A stretch of DNA of 64,000 nt from Candidatus Gastranaerophilales bacterium (GTDB lineage: Bacteria; Cyanobacteriota; Vampirovibrionia; Gastranaerophilales; Gastranaerophilaceae), in contig CALUXY010000002.1 in NCBI GenBank assembly GCA_944324855.1, positions 1-64,000 of the forward strand. The letters run 5' to 3'. The notes below the pieces were generated by a model that was not told the origin of the DNA, ran no database searches, and saw nothing but the letters and a program-made list of their open reading frames with translations. A program made the translations under genes and the position numbers. Each line of letters begins with the position of its first letter. Positions within the stretch are counted from its first letter, which is position 1. Positions 35,888-43,934 of the stretch are shown piece after piece.

Positions 35888-37279
35888 CTATTTAGTCCCT
35901 TCATTGATATAAGCTGCCGTTAATGCCGCAAGTAACAAGCATAAAGCTCCTACATAAAATGCGTATTCCCAATGGTAATTGATACCCAAAGGCGTTTCGA
36001 ATACACATTTTTTAATCATCCAGGAAACAAAAGTACATACAACAACCTGAGGTCCGGCTATAAAAATATTGAATATTCCCATGACTGAACCTTCCGTTCC
36101 CGGAATGATAAATTTTGATAACATCGCAAACGGTAATGCCGAAACGCTCGCCCAGCCAATACCGGATAAAGCCATAAAACAAGCAACCTTAGTAGGATCA
36201 TTGTTACATACAGCCATGCCTAAATATGCTAAAACCATTGATAATAAACAAATTATATGTACACGTTTATTTCCGAATTCTTCAGCCAAAACACCGATAG
36301 GTATAGCAATTAAAAAACACACCAAATTAAATATTGCAAAACAAATTGATGAGTAATTTGTTGCTTTTATTTGTAAGGCTGAAAATTTGTCAATTAATTC
36401 TAATGACATGCTGCTCAAATCAGGGATTTGATAAACGGTATGAATTGAATAACTCGTAAAGAATATCATCATACACATCATGCCAATCCAGGTAAAGAAC
36501 TGCATCAAACATATCTTTGACACTTGAGGTGATAAAAGAAAGAAGTTTCTTAAATCATCCCAGAAACTTGACGTTTTAACATTTTCTTCATTCACATTAG
36601 CAGCAGATAAGTTTCTTGAATCTTTTTCCTGTATAGTCAAACAAGTCCAGGTCATAGCAAGAACAAATGCCAAAGCTGCCATTATAAATTGAGCCTTAAT
36701 AGACATTTGATAATGACATACATATTGTAAAAACGGAGCAGTACCTGCAGCTATTACAGATCCCAAACCTATTGCAAGTGAAATATACGAATTTGCAACA
36801 GAATGCTGTTCCTTAGGTACAATATCCGGAATCAATGCTCTATAAGGACCTTGGGCTACATTGATACAAGCATCTATAATCCAAATCATGACTGCAGCAA
36901 TAAATAATCCGAGCCAGATAGGAATAGGAAAACCGAATGTTTGTCCCAAGAACCCTGCAATATTTGCAGAATTAGGAAATGCCCATAGTGCCAATGCTGC
37001 AATTAATGCTCCCATAAATAGATACGGACGGCGTCTGCCGAATTTAGAATGTGTATTATCGCTCAATGCGCCGATAATTGGCTGTACTACCATGCCTGTA
37101 AACGGCCCTGCAAGCCAAATTAGTCCGTAAATAAAAGGTGATGCTCCCAACCCTTCCGTTACAGGTGCTGATAAAATAATTCTCATCTGCCAGGCAAACT
37201 GCAACCCTAAAAAACCAAGTGCAAAATTCAAAAATTTTGCAGTCGTAAATCTCTTTAATTCCGAATGTTCTTCAACCAT
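35888..37279 (-). CDS. MFS sugar transporter, sucrose/maltose (SLC45/GPH-like) type
   Basis: The 463-residue protein has about twelve membrane helices and the family motif GLIWLAGPFTGMVVQPIIG, followed by SDNTHSKFGRRRPYLFMGA, characteristic of sucrose/maltose cation symporters. It probably imports a disaccharide. GGAG is 7 bases upstream of the ATG. It lies 28 bases after glgC and one base before the kinase, in an operon that joins glycogen synthesis with sugar uptake and surface glycosylation. Confidence 0.85.
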   Translation of the reverse strand: MVEEHSELKRFTTAKFLNFALGFLGLQFAWQMRIILSAPVTEGLGASPFIYGLIWLAGPFTGMVVQPIIGALSDNTHSKFGRRRPYLFMGALIAALALWAFPNSANIAGFLGQTFGFPIPIWLGLFIAAVMIWIIDACINVAQGPYRALIPDIVPKEQHSVANSYISLAIGLGSVIAAGTAPFLQYVCHYQMSIKAQFIMAALAFVLAMTWTCLTIQEKDSRNLSAANVNEENVKTSSFWDDLRNFFLLSPQVSKICLMQFFTWIGMMCMMIFFTSYSIHTVYQIPDLSSMSLELIDKFSALQIKATNYSSICFAIFNLVCFLIAIPIGVLAEEFGNKRVHIICLLSMVLAYLGMAVCNNDPTKVACFMALSGIGWASVSALPFAMLSKFIIPGTEGSVMGIFNIFIAGPQVVVCTFVSWMIKKCVFETPLGINYHWEYAFYVGALCLLLAALTAAYINEGTK

Positions 37280-37307
37280 TTATATTCTCCAATCTGTGTA
37301 CTATTTT

Positions 37308-38546
37308 TTATTTTAATTTTGCACCCTTAGGGACAACTGTTACTCCACCCTCTGACACATAAAAACCTCGGCTTTCATCTTCTTCTCGGCTAAAACCAAT
37401 CTTGGTATAAGGCGGAATATCTACGTTCTTATCTATAATAGCACGTTTGATTTGAGAATATCTACCAATTGTAACATTTTCCATCAAAATTGATTCAGTT
37501 ATCTGACAATAACTGTTAATACGGACTCTCGGAGAAAGTACACATCTGGAAAGGGTTCCGCCTGAAACAATACAACCTTCAGATATCATTGAATCTGTTG
37601 CCATGCCAACTCTGTCACCTTGTTTCCATATAAACTTTGCCGGCGGATAATTATAATTGTACGTTCTTAACGGCCATTCCTTCGAATACAAATTTAACTC
37701 GGGGTCATACGCTAATAAGTCCATATTTGCCTGCCAATATGCATCAATACACCCTACATCTCTCCAATACCCTTTTTCCCTTGGAGACATGCCTGCAAAC
37801 TTATTTTCTTTAAAATTATAAACTCTAATATTTTTACCTTGATTCAAAAGCATTGGAATAACATTTTTACCAAAGTCATGGTGTGAATCTTCAATCCCTG
37901 CATCTTCATTTAATGCATCAATTAAAATATTCCTGTCAAAAATATAATTTCCCATAGATGCAAGACACATATCAGGGTTATCAGGCATAGGTTTAGGCGG
38001 TGTCTGAGGTTTTTCAATGAAATTTGTTAATCTCCAGTGTTCATCAACTTCCATAATCCCAAACTCGGATGCTTGTTCTATTGGTATAGGAATTGCTGAA
38101 ATTGTTAATGCTGCATTATTTTTCTTGTGAAATTTGAGCATGCGGGATACATCCATCTTATATATATGATCCCCGCCAAAAACACAAACAAATTTTGGAT
38201 CCTCATCTACTATATGAAGAATGTTTTGATAAACTGCATCCGCCGTACCTTGATACCATGCTCCGCCTGTTCTCATCTGTGCCGGTACTAACTCAACAAA
38301 CTGGTTCCAAAAAGGAGACAATGCCCATCCCCTTACTATATGTTTGTTTAATGAGTCTGATTTATACTGAGTCAAAACTTTTATACGCTGAAAACCGGAA
38401 TTTACAAAATTGTTTAACACAAAATCTATAATTCTGTATCTTCCACCAAAAGGGACTGCCGGCTTTGCTCTATCCTTAGTCAAAGGATATAACCTTTTTC
38501 CCTCGCCTCCTGCCAAAATCATAACCAACGCATCATTAACATTCAT
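37308..38546 (-). CDS. glgC: Glucose-1-phosphate adenylyltransferase
   Basis: GlgC makes ADP-glucose for glycogen. The 412-residue enzyme has LAGGEGKRLYPLTKDRAKPAVPFGG at the N-terminus (nucleotide site and allosteric region, quoted here in part), WYQGTADAV, FGGDHIYKMD and a C-terminal left-handed beta helix with hexapeptide-like repeats. GAGGTG precedes the ATG. A TATAAT on this strand near 38570 is a probable -10. It is the first gene of a five-gene operon ending with the ArnT-like enzyme. Confidence 0.95.
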   Translation of the reverse strand: MNVNDALVMILAGGEGKRLYPLTKDRAKPAVPFGGRYRIIDFVLNNFVNSGFQRIKVLTQYKSDSLNKHIVRGWALSPFWNQFVELVPAQMRTGGAWYQGTADAVYQNILHIVDEDPKFVCVFGGDHIYKMDVSRMLKFHKKNNAALTISAIPIPIEQASEFGIMEVDEHWRLTNFIEKPQTPPKPMPDNPDMCLASMGNYIFDRNILIDALNEDAGIEDSHHDFGKNVIPMLLNQGKNIRVYNFKENKFAGMSPREKGYWRDVGCIDAYWQANMDLLAYDPELNLYSKEWPLRTYNYNYPPAKFIWKQGDRVGMATDSMISEGCIVSGGTLSRCVLSPRVRINSYCQITESILMENVTIGRYSQIKRAIIDKNVDIPPYTKIGFSREEDESRGFYVSEGGVTVVPKGAKLK

Positions 38547-38646
38547 AATTACACCTCACTAACAAGTATGATTATAAACTGGACATAAGATGATTGCACT
38601 AATTATAATTGATTATTTTTAATCATAAAATTAAGAAATAAAGATG

Positions 38647-38675
38647 TTGACTTAAAAATATATTTATGGTATAAA
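38647..38675 (+). promoter_or_regulatory. Strong sigma-70-type promoter with extended -10
   Basis: TTGACT (38647-38652), a 17-bp spacer and TATAAA (38670-38675) preceded by TGG give a near-consensus extended promoter reading rightwards, with a start expected near 38682. No protein gene follows; the nearest feature is a terminator hairpin at 38702. Confidence 0.7.
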
Positions 38676-38681
38676 ATTAGT

Positions 38682-38735
38682 GGGGTAAATGTATATTTTT
38701 GAGTCTTGCACAAACTGCAAGGCTTTCTTTTTTTC
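38682..38735 (+). ncRNA. Candidate short RNA ahead of the tandem repeats
   Basis: The transcript predicted from the strong promoter is about 50 nt. It ends in an 8-bp hairpin (AGTCTTGC 702-709 with GCAAGGCT 717-724 of 38 kb, one G-T pair) and a T-rich tract. A reading frame from ATG 38689 crosses the hairpin but is compositionally implausible. It could be a small RNA or the leader of the following repeats. Confidence 0.4.
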
Positions 38736-38741
38736 TTTTAA

Positions 38742-39048
38742 TCATGTTACGTTTAAATTCCGGTTTGGTTTAATACGTGGAATTTTTAAACTTAATCCAG
38801 TATATTTATCACCACCAAACCATTCTGTTCATTTTGCATTTTTTTATCATGTTACGTTTAAATTCCGGTTTGGTTTAACACGTGGAATTTTTAAACTTAA
38901 TCCAGTATATTTATCACCACCAAACCATTCTGTTCATTTTGCATTTTTTTAATCATGTTACGTTTAAATTCCGGTTTGGTTTAATACGTGGAATTTTTAA
39001 ACTTAACCCAGTATATTTATCACCACCAAACCATTCTGTTCATTTTGT
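38742..39048. repeat. Three tandem copies of a 105-bp repeat
   Basis: Copies start at 38742, 38847 and 38953 and are nearly identical. Differences include AATACGTGG versus AACACGTGG, and AATCC versus AACCC. Each copy contains internal inverted repeats (GTTTAAATTCC with GGAATTTTTAAAC; GGTTTGG with CCAAACC) and ends in a T run. Thus each could fold as a hairpin. The copies are directly adjacent without spacers, so this is not a CRISPR array. Confidence 0.9.
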
Positions 39049-39121
39049 TTTTTGTGGCATTTGTCTTAAACTCTTAACTTGCAAAAAGTCTTTTCACGCC
39101 TCACTAGTCACTAATCACTAA

Positions 39122-39150
39122 CAAAAAAAAGCTCTGTTATTCAACAGAGC
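39122..39150 (-). terminator. Terminator of the annexin-like gene
   Basis: On the minus strand GCTCTGTT/AACAGAGC with a 4-base loop is followed by eight T. It lies about 28 bases after the stop codon of the gene ending at 39179. Confidence 0.9.
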
Positions 39151-39178
39151 ACTTGTTTATTGACCATAATACGGTGAA

Positions 39179-40543
39179 TTAATCACCGATTTCTTCTTTA
39201 ATTTTTGATTTTAAATCATTAATTACTTCATTTGCATATTCCGAGTCTAGAGCGTCTTCACCTTCCGGTGTTACAAATTCTTCTCCTGATGGTCTGACTA
39301 TATCTGCTACGTCAATATTTTCGTTTTCTGCTTTTGTATAAAGAGCAGTTATAATAACTTTTGCATATTCTCTTGCTTCATCGTCAGAGAATGCATCGTA
39401 TAAATCAGTTCCAATGTTTTCATAATCTTTTATGATGGATATAACATTATCTTTGGTTAATGTTTCTTTATTAAAATATTTATTTAATGTTTCTTCATCG
39501 CCTTCTTCAATAGCTTTTGCAATAGTTGCATTTGTGTGTTCGAGTACTCTTTGTTGATTTGCCGTTGCAATTATATTAGATTTTGAATCAAATAATTTTT
39601 CAAGAAACTCTTCTTGGTCTGATAATTCAACATCTTTATTAGTTTTTTCATTTATTGTCTCAATCATTCCATTTACGGAAATACCTATTTGATTGCAAGC
39701 AGCTTTAAATTTACCGATTTCATCACCGTTTAAATAACCGTTTTGGTCGCCTGCTGCATCAGCTTGTCTTGCCAAAAGCATCATAGCCGCTTGAGGGTCT
39801 TCTTCTGCTTTATTTTCGTCGGTAACTAATGCTAATGAATTGTTTATTCTATTTTTGATAGCATTAACAATTTTTTCAAAGTTATCAGAATCAATTGCGT
39901 CAGAACCAAATTCTAAATCCTTGACTCCTGCACCTACTGTATATTGACCTTTTTCAGTGCTGACAACAATATCAGAAATGTCGATTTGTTTAGCATCGGC
40001 AGCTTGAATAAGAGCTTCAAGTATATGTTTTAATAATTCGTCTTGAAAATCACCGGATGTATCACCGATAATATCTTGAATCATTGTATTGTTAGAATCT
40101 TCTTCATACTTGGTATTTAATAATTCAACGACATTATCTTTGTTAATAGAATTAACCATTTGTTTTAATTTTTTTTCATCAGTTCCACACCAAAACATCC
40201 ATGGATCTACTGCTTTCTTTACTCCATCAATAATCATATTTACATCATTTCTGGTTTTGGTATTTGAATTTAAAACACTTTTATTGTTTATTGATGCAAT
40301 AATTGCATTTTCAGGAGTATCATTTGATTTTGTACCTTTTTTAGTAAATATATTTTCATAATATAATTGGTTAACATTATAAGAATCAATAATTTGTTGA
40401 GCATTAGAAACACCTTGTGCTTCCAGTCTGTCAACGAAAATAGAAACTTCATTACCGTCAACAACTTTATTGTTATTGCCTTCTTTGTCTACTTTCTTTG
40501 CGATATCTTGTATTAACTTGCTGTCAATTTTAATATCTGACAT
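39179..40543 (-). CDS. EF-hand-like protein with divergent annexin-like repeats
   Basis: The 454-residue, very acidic protein has no signal peptide. EF-hand-like loops occur at about 19-31 (DKEGNNNKVVDG) and 262-275 (DAAGDQNGYLNGDE). Residues 105-180 resemble an annexin repeat: CGTDEKKLKQMV, then NVVELLNTKYEED, then DTSGDFQDELLKHILEAL. A weaker second repeat (about 340-400) has DEETLNKYF ... NVISIIKDY. Both features imply calcium-dependent behaviour, but the annexin assignment is by eye and the GxGT loop is WCGT here. GAGG is upstream of ATG. It is divergent from the SQAR gene at 40728. Confidence 0.55.
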   Translation of the reverse strand: MSDIKIDSKLIQDIAKKVDKEGNNNKVVDGNEVSIFVDRLEAQGVSNAQQIIDSYNVNQLYYENIFTKKGTKSNDTPENAIIASINNKSVLNSNTKTRNDVNMIIDGVKKAVDPWMFWCGTDEKKLKQMVNSINKDNVVELLNTKYEEDSNNTMIQDIIGDTSGDFQDELLKHILEALIQAADAKQIDISDIVVSTEKGQYTVGAGVKDLEFGSDAIDSDNFEKIVNAIKNRINNSLALVTDENKAEEDPQAAMMLLARQADAAGDQNGYLNGDEIGKFKAACNQIGISVNGMIETINEKTNKDVELSDQEEFLEKLFDSKSNIIATANQQRVLEHTNATIAKAIEEGDEETLNKYFNKETLTKDNVISIIKDYENIGTDLYDAFSDDEAREYAKVIITALYTKAENENIDVADIVRPSGEEFVTPEGEDALDSEYANEVINDLKSKIKEEIGD

Positions 40544-40727
40544 GATTTCCTCAACTAATTCTTTAATTAATTCCCCGTATCTATATAAAGTTTTTTTGTT
40601 ATTAAAAATTGACTTTTTTAATCCTAATTGTAAAGTTTTGTAATGTTTTAATTAAAAAAACTAAAGAAATTAAAGAAAAATGTCGTAAACCAAAACAAAG
40701 GGAACAAGAATTTAGGAGAATACAATT

Positions 40728-41615
40728 ATGGGTATGTCAGCGTCACAGGCTAGATTTTTATCACTTACGGCCAGAATACATGATATAGAATACCAGGCAC
40801 AAACTCTTGAAAATGCTAAACTATCATTAACAAATGATTCTAATATGGCATACGATGAGTACTGTGAAGGACTAAATGCGACAACCTATAAAATGAAAGT
40901 TGTTTCAGGCGGCGAAGTTGATAAAGTAAACGTAACATTTGCTGCGTTATTAGCTTCCGGAAACCAACCATACCACCCTATGTATATTTTAACAGATTCA
41001 GTTACAAATGATATTTATCTGCCGGAACAAGTTGTAAATGCTATAAACGGTAAAATCCCGGAAAACTTAGAAACATTCTTGCAGCTTGTAGGTACAAATT
41101 ATGTATATAGCGGTGAAGGTCTAACTGCTGCAGAAGCACGTCAAAAACTTGCATCTGACGGATATGCGGATTACTGGACTGCAGTTTATTATCAATTGGC
41201 AGGCTATACTGATAACGATGGCAAAGTATATAACGGTCACGGAATGATTTCAGTCTCCAGTTATTCTGCAAATGATACTGAATGGATTGAACATAAAATA
41301 GAAAGAGGTGAAGCAATCCTTAATGTTATGGAATCCACTGAGGCTAATGTTGGGGATCAAAAAGTTAATATCTTTGCTGAAAGAAATATGGCAACTGATA
41401 CAAATTTATCAATTGAAACGGATGATTTAACAGTTATAAAAGCACAAGCTGAATATGAAAACAAAATGGATAATATTGACCAGAAAGATAAACAGCTTGA
41501 CTTACAATTATCAAAACTTGAAAATGAACGAAATGCACTCAAAACAGAATATGACACTGTCAAAGAACTTATTAAAAAGAATATTGAAAGAAGTTACAAA
41601 ACATTTAACGCATAA
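40728..41615 (+). CDS. SQAR-family protein, short paralogue
   Basis: The 295-residue protein starts MGMSASQARFLSLTAR and ends in a coiled coil with DNIDQKDKQLDLQLSKLENE and a final RSYKTF. These ends parallel the 542-residue protein at 26483-28111. The centre (about 60-235) is shorter and only locally similar (IYLPEQVVNA versus LYMPQEVCKA). No signal peptide is seen. AGGAG lies about 8 bases before ATG. The shared ends and variable core suggest assembly through the termini, but no function is known to me. Confidence 0.65.
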   Translation: MGMSASQARFLSLTARIHDIEYQAQTLENAKLSLTNDSNMAYDEYCEGLNATTYKMKVVSGGEVDKVNVTFAALLASGNQPYHPMYILTDSVTNDIYLPEQVVNAINGKIPENLETFLQLVGTNYVYSGEGLTAAEARQKLASDGYADYWTAVYYQLAGYTDNDGKVYNGHGMISVSSYSANDTEWIEHKIERGEAILNVMESTEANVGDQKVNIFAERNMATDTNLSIETDDLTVIKAQAEYENKMDNIDQKDKQLDLQLSKLENERNALKTEYDTVKELIKKNIERSYKTFNA

Positions 41616-41653
41616 AAAATTGGCATCCTACCCAAAGGATGCCAATTTTTTTA
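41615..41653. terminator. Bidirectional terminator
   Basis: A stem of at least 14 bp (AAAATTGGCATCCT paired with AGGATGCCAATTTT) with a 6-base loop is flanked by A and T runs. It serves the SQAR gene and the convergent pepA. Confidence 0.9.
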
Positions 41654-41687
41654 GAAAATAATATTACCGGTATAATATTTCTTTTCT

Positions 41688-43082
41688 TTACTTCCCTATA
41701 TAATTAATCAATGCTCTGACTCCTGCGCCTGTTGCACCTTTGATAAACTCGTTCATAGGTTTATCCATAAATGCAACACCTGCAATATCAATATGAGCCC
41801 ATTTTGCATCTTTAACAAATTCTTTCAAGAATAAACCTGCTGTAGATGCTCCGCCCCAGCGAGAACCGGTATTTTGCATATCGGCAACTTCACTTTTTAG
41901 AGAATCTTTGTATTCTTCATACATTGGAAGTTCCCAATATCTTTCACCAACTTCTTTTGCAGCATTGATTACATTATGAATCATATCGCAGTCGTTACCG
42001 ACAATCCCTGCTGCAACATTACCTAAAGCCACCATGCAGGCACCTGTTAAGGTTGCAATGTCAATAACTTCATCAACACCTTGTTCGCAGGCAAAACATA
42101 ACGCATCTGCAAGTGTTAATCTGCCTTCTGCATCGGTATTGTCAACTTCAATTGTTTTACCGTTTTTAGCGGTCAAAATATCGCCAGGTTTGTATGCTGA
42201 GCAGCCCGGCATGTTTTCACACGCTGCAATTATACCGTGAACCTCAACATCAGGTTTTAATTCGTTAATTTTGCTCATAATTCCTAATACGCAAGCAGCG
42301 CCTGACATATCATCACGCATTGTAAGCATTGATGATGGAGGTTTTATATCCAATCCGCCGCTATCAAATGTTATACCTTTACCGATTATTGCAATTTTCT
42401 TACGCGGGTTAGGGCAGGTATACTTCATGTGAATAAATTTAGGAGGTTGTGAAGAGCCTTTTGCAACGGCAAGATATGCTCCCATTCCCATTTTTTCGCA
42501 ATCTTCTTTTTCGTATACTTTAGTATCAAGACCAAGACCTAAAGCGATTTCTGCAAGTTTAGAAGGAGTTGCAAATTGTGCAGGTTCATTTGCTAAATCT
42601 CTTGTTAATTTCATACCGGCGGCAACAATTTCTGCTCTCCTTAACAAAGTTTCGTCACAGTTAACATAGATTTCTTCAACCTTCTTATCTTTTTTAGTTT
42701 TATACTTATCAAAAGAATAATCAGCCATATATGAACCGTAAACAAATTGTTCAGCCCAATTAAAATCTATTCCTGTGAATTCAAACGCAATTTTCTTTGC
42801 TTCCATTTGCATAGCTTTTTTAACAGCTTTATAAACTGCGATTCTAAATTTATCAGTGTTTAATTCTTCTTTTTTACCAAGACCTAAAACAAGAATTTTT
42901 CTTGCGGCTTGTTTGCCATAAGTTGGTAATAAATAGGTTTTTCCAAATTTACCTTCAAATTTATCTTCATCAATAGCATACTTATTCGCTAATTCTTCGG
43001 TAGTTTTTTCACCTTCAAACTGGTTTACTACAAGAATATCGCAAACGGTATTTTTGATATCTGCCGTAATATTTATTTTCAT
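41688..43082 (-). CDS. pepA: Leucyl aminopeptidase, M17
   Basis: PepA removes N-terminal residues from peptides as a hexameric two-metal enzyme. The 464-residue protein has KGITFDSGGLDIKP, the metal and catalytic NTDAEGRLTLADAL, and MRDDMSGAA. The N-terminal domain (1-150) is also present. AAGGAG is about 7 bases upstream. It is the last gene of a run with VKOR-DsbA, queH and a Cys-rich protein, 15 bases after the latter. Confidence 0.95.
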   Translation of the reverse strand: MKINITADIKNTVCDILVVNQFEGEKTTEELANKYAIDEDKFEGKFGKTYLLPTYGKQAARKILVLGLGKKEELNTDKFRIAVYKAVKKAMQMEAKKIAFEFTGIDFNWAEQFVYGSYMADYSFDKYKTKKDKKVEEIYVNCDETLLRRAEIVAAGMKLTRDLANEPAQFATPSKLAEIALGLGLDTKVYEKEDCEKMGMGAYLAVAKGSSQPPKFIHMKYTCPNPRKKIAIIGKGITFDSGGLDIKPPSSMLTMRDDMSGAACVLGIMSKINELKPDVEVHGIIAACENMPGCSAYKPGDILTAKNGKTIEVDNTDAEGRLTLADALCFACEQGVDEVIDIATLTGACMVALGNVAAGIVGNDCDMIHNVINAAKEVGERYWELPMYEEYKDSLKSEVADMQNTGSRWGGASTAGLFLKEFVKDAKWAHIDIAGVAFMDKPMNEFIKGATGAGVRALINYIGK

Positions 43083-43097
43083 AAACGGACTCCTTTC

Positions 43098-43310
43098 TTA
43101 TAAACTTATATTGTATTTTTTAGCCATAATTCTGACAAAATTTTCTATGCTTCTATCCCAGGTTCTCTCTCCTGCAGGGGTAAAAAAACATCCCGGAATT
43201 TGCTCTTTTTCTCTGTGATGTCTGACACAATCGCAGCAAGTACCTCGGTTAGAGCAAGTTGTAGCAGTACAGGTGCAATCAACTAAATTTTCTTCTCTTT
43301 TACATTCCAT
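43098..43310 (-). CDS. Small Cys-rich DUF6485-like protein
   Basis: The 70-residue protein has seven Cys in the first 42 residues in the pattern CTCTATTCSNRGTCCDCVRHH, then IPGCFF, followed by a short helical tail. This matches the small DUF6485 proteins found in anaerobes as I recall them. The clustered Cys/His suggests a metal or Fe-S site. AAGGAG lies 8 bases before ATG. Function is unknown; the neighbours are queH and pepA. Confidence 0.7.
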   Translation of the reverse strand: MECKREENLVDCTCTATTCSNRGTCCDCVRHHREKEQIPGCFFTPAGERTWDRSIENFVRIMAKKYNISL

Positions 43311-43378
43311 AATAAACTCCTTTTGGTATATTTATTAAACACTAAAAAAACTCTTTCGCAAGGGGTAAAAGGAGTAGA

Positions 43379-43930
43379 TTATGACCTTTTTGCAAACTTA
43401 CATCCGCAATAGTTTTGCCTATATAGATTAAGTTCCTTTGCCAGTTGATTTGTTTTTAAAAATCCGTCTTTTTTCCTGAAGTTTATAGAAACGTACTCTA
43501 AATCATCAATATGCGCAGCTGTATCCAAACCGATTTTTGAGAGCAGATTAAAATCTTTATGCGGGCTTATTACCATTGATGTCGTAAAATAATTAATTCC
43601 TAATTCTTTAGCTTTGTAAGCCGATTTCAAAAGCCTGAGTTTAAAACATAAAATACACCGTTTCCCGTGTTCCGGTTCGTTTTCATAACCTTGAACAACA
43701 TTTATATATTCAGAAGGACAATAAGGTTCAACAATTAATTCAGTATTTAAAAAGTCACATAAAGTGGTTTGTGCCTCTAATCGTCTGTCGAATTCTTCCT
43801 TTGTATCAATATTAGGGTTATAAAAATACACAACCGGCTCATAACCTAATTCTCTTAACTGCCTTATCGGCTCGCCTGAACATATACCGCAGCAGGCGTG
43901 TAATAATATTTTTTTTACCTCATCGCTCAT
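43379..43930 (-). CDS. queH: Epoxyqueuosine reductase QueH
   Basis: QueH carries out the last step of queuosine formation, reducing epoxyqueuosine in tRNA with an Fe-S cluster. The 183-residue protein has LHACCGICSGEPIR near the N-terminus, KRCILCFKLRL in the middle and YRQNYCGCKFA at the C-terminus, the Cys set of the family. The ATG at 43930 is chosen over an upstream in-frame TTG at 43954 that would overlap the preceding gene. folE2 and tgt of the same pathway are elsewhere in this window. Confidence 0.92.
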   Translation of the reverse strand: MSDEVKKILLHACCGICSGEPIRQLRELGYEPVVYFYNPNIDTKEEFDRRLEAQTTLCDFLNTELIVEPYCPSEYINVVQGYENEPEHGKRCILCFKLRLLKSAYKAKELGINYFTTSMVISPHKDFNLLSKIGLDTAAHIDDLEYVSINFRKKDGFLKTNQLAKELNLYRQNYCGCKFAKRS

Positions 43931-43934
43931 TAAT

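Noticed and set aside
38742..39048. Possible CRISPR array
   Set aside because: The units are directly adjacent without unique spacers and no cas genes are near.
38689..39121. Overlapping open frames through the 105-bp repeats
   Set aside because: They exist because the repeat length is a multiple of three; they cross hairpins and a T-rich terminator, are Phe-rich and have no family resemblance.
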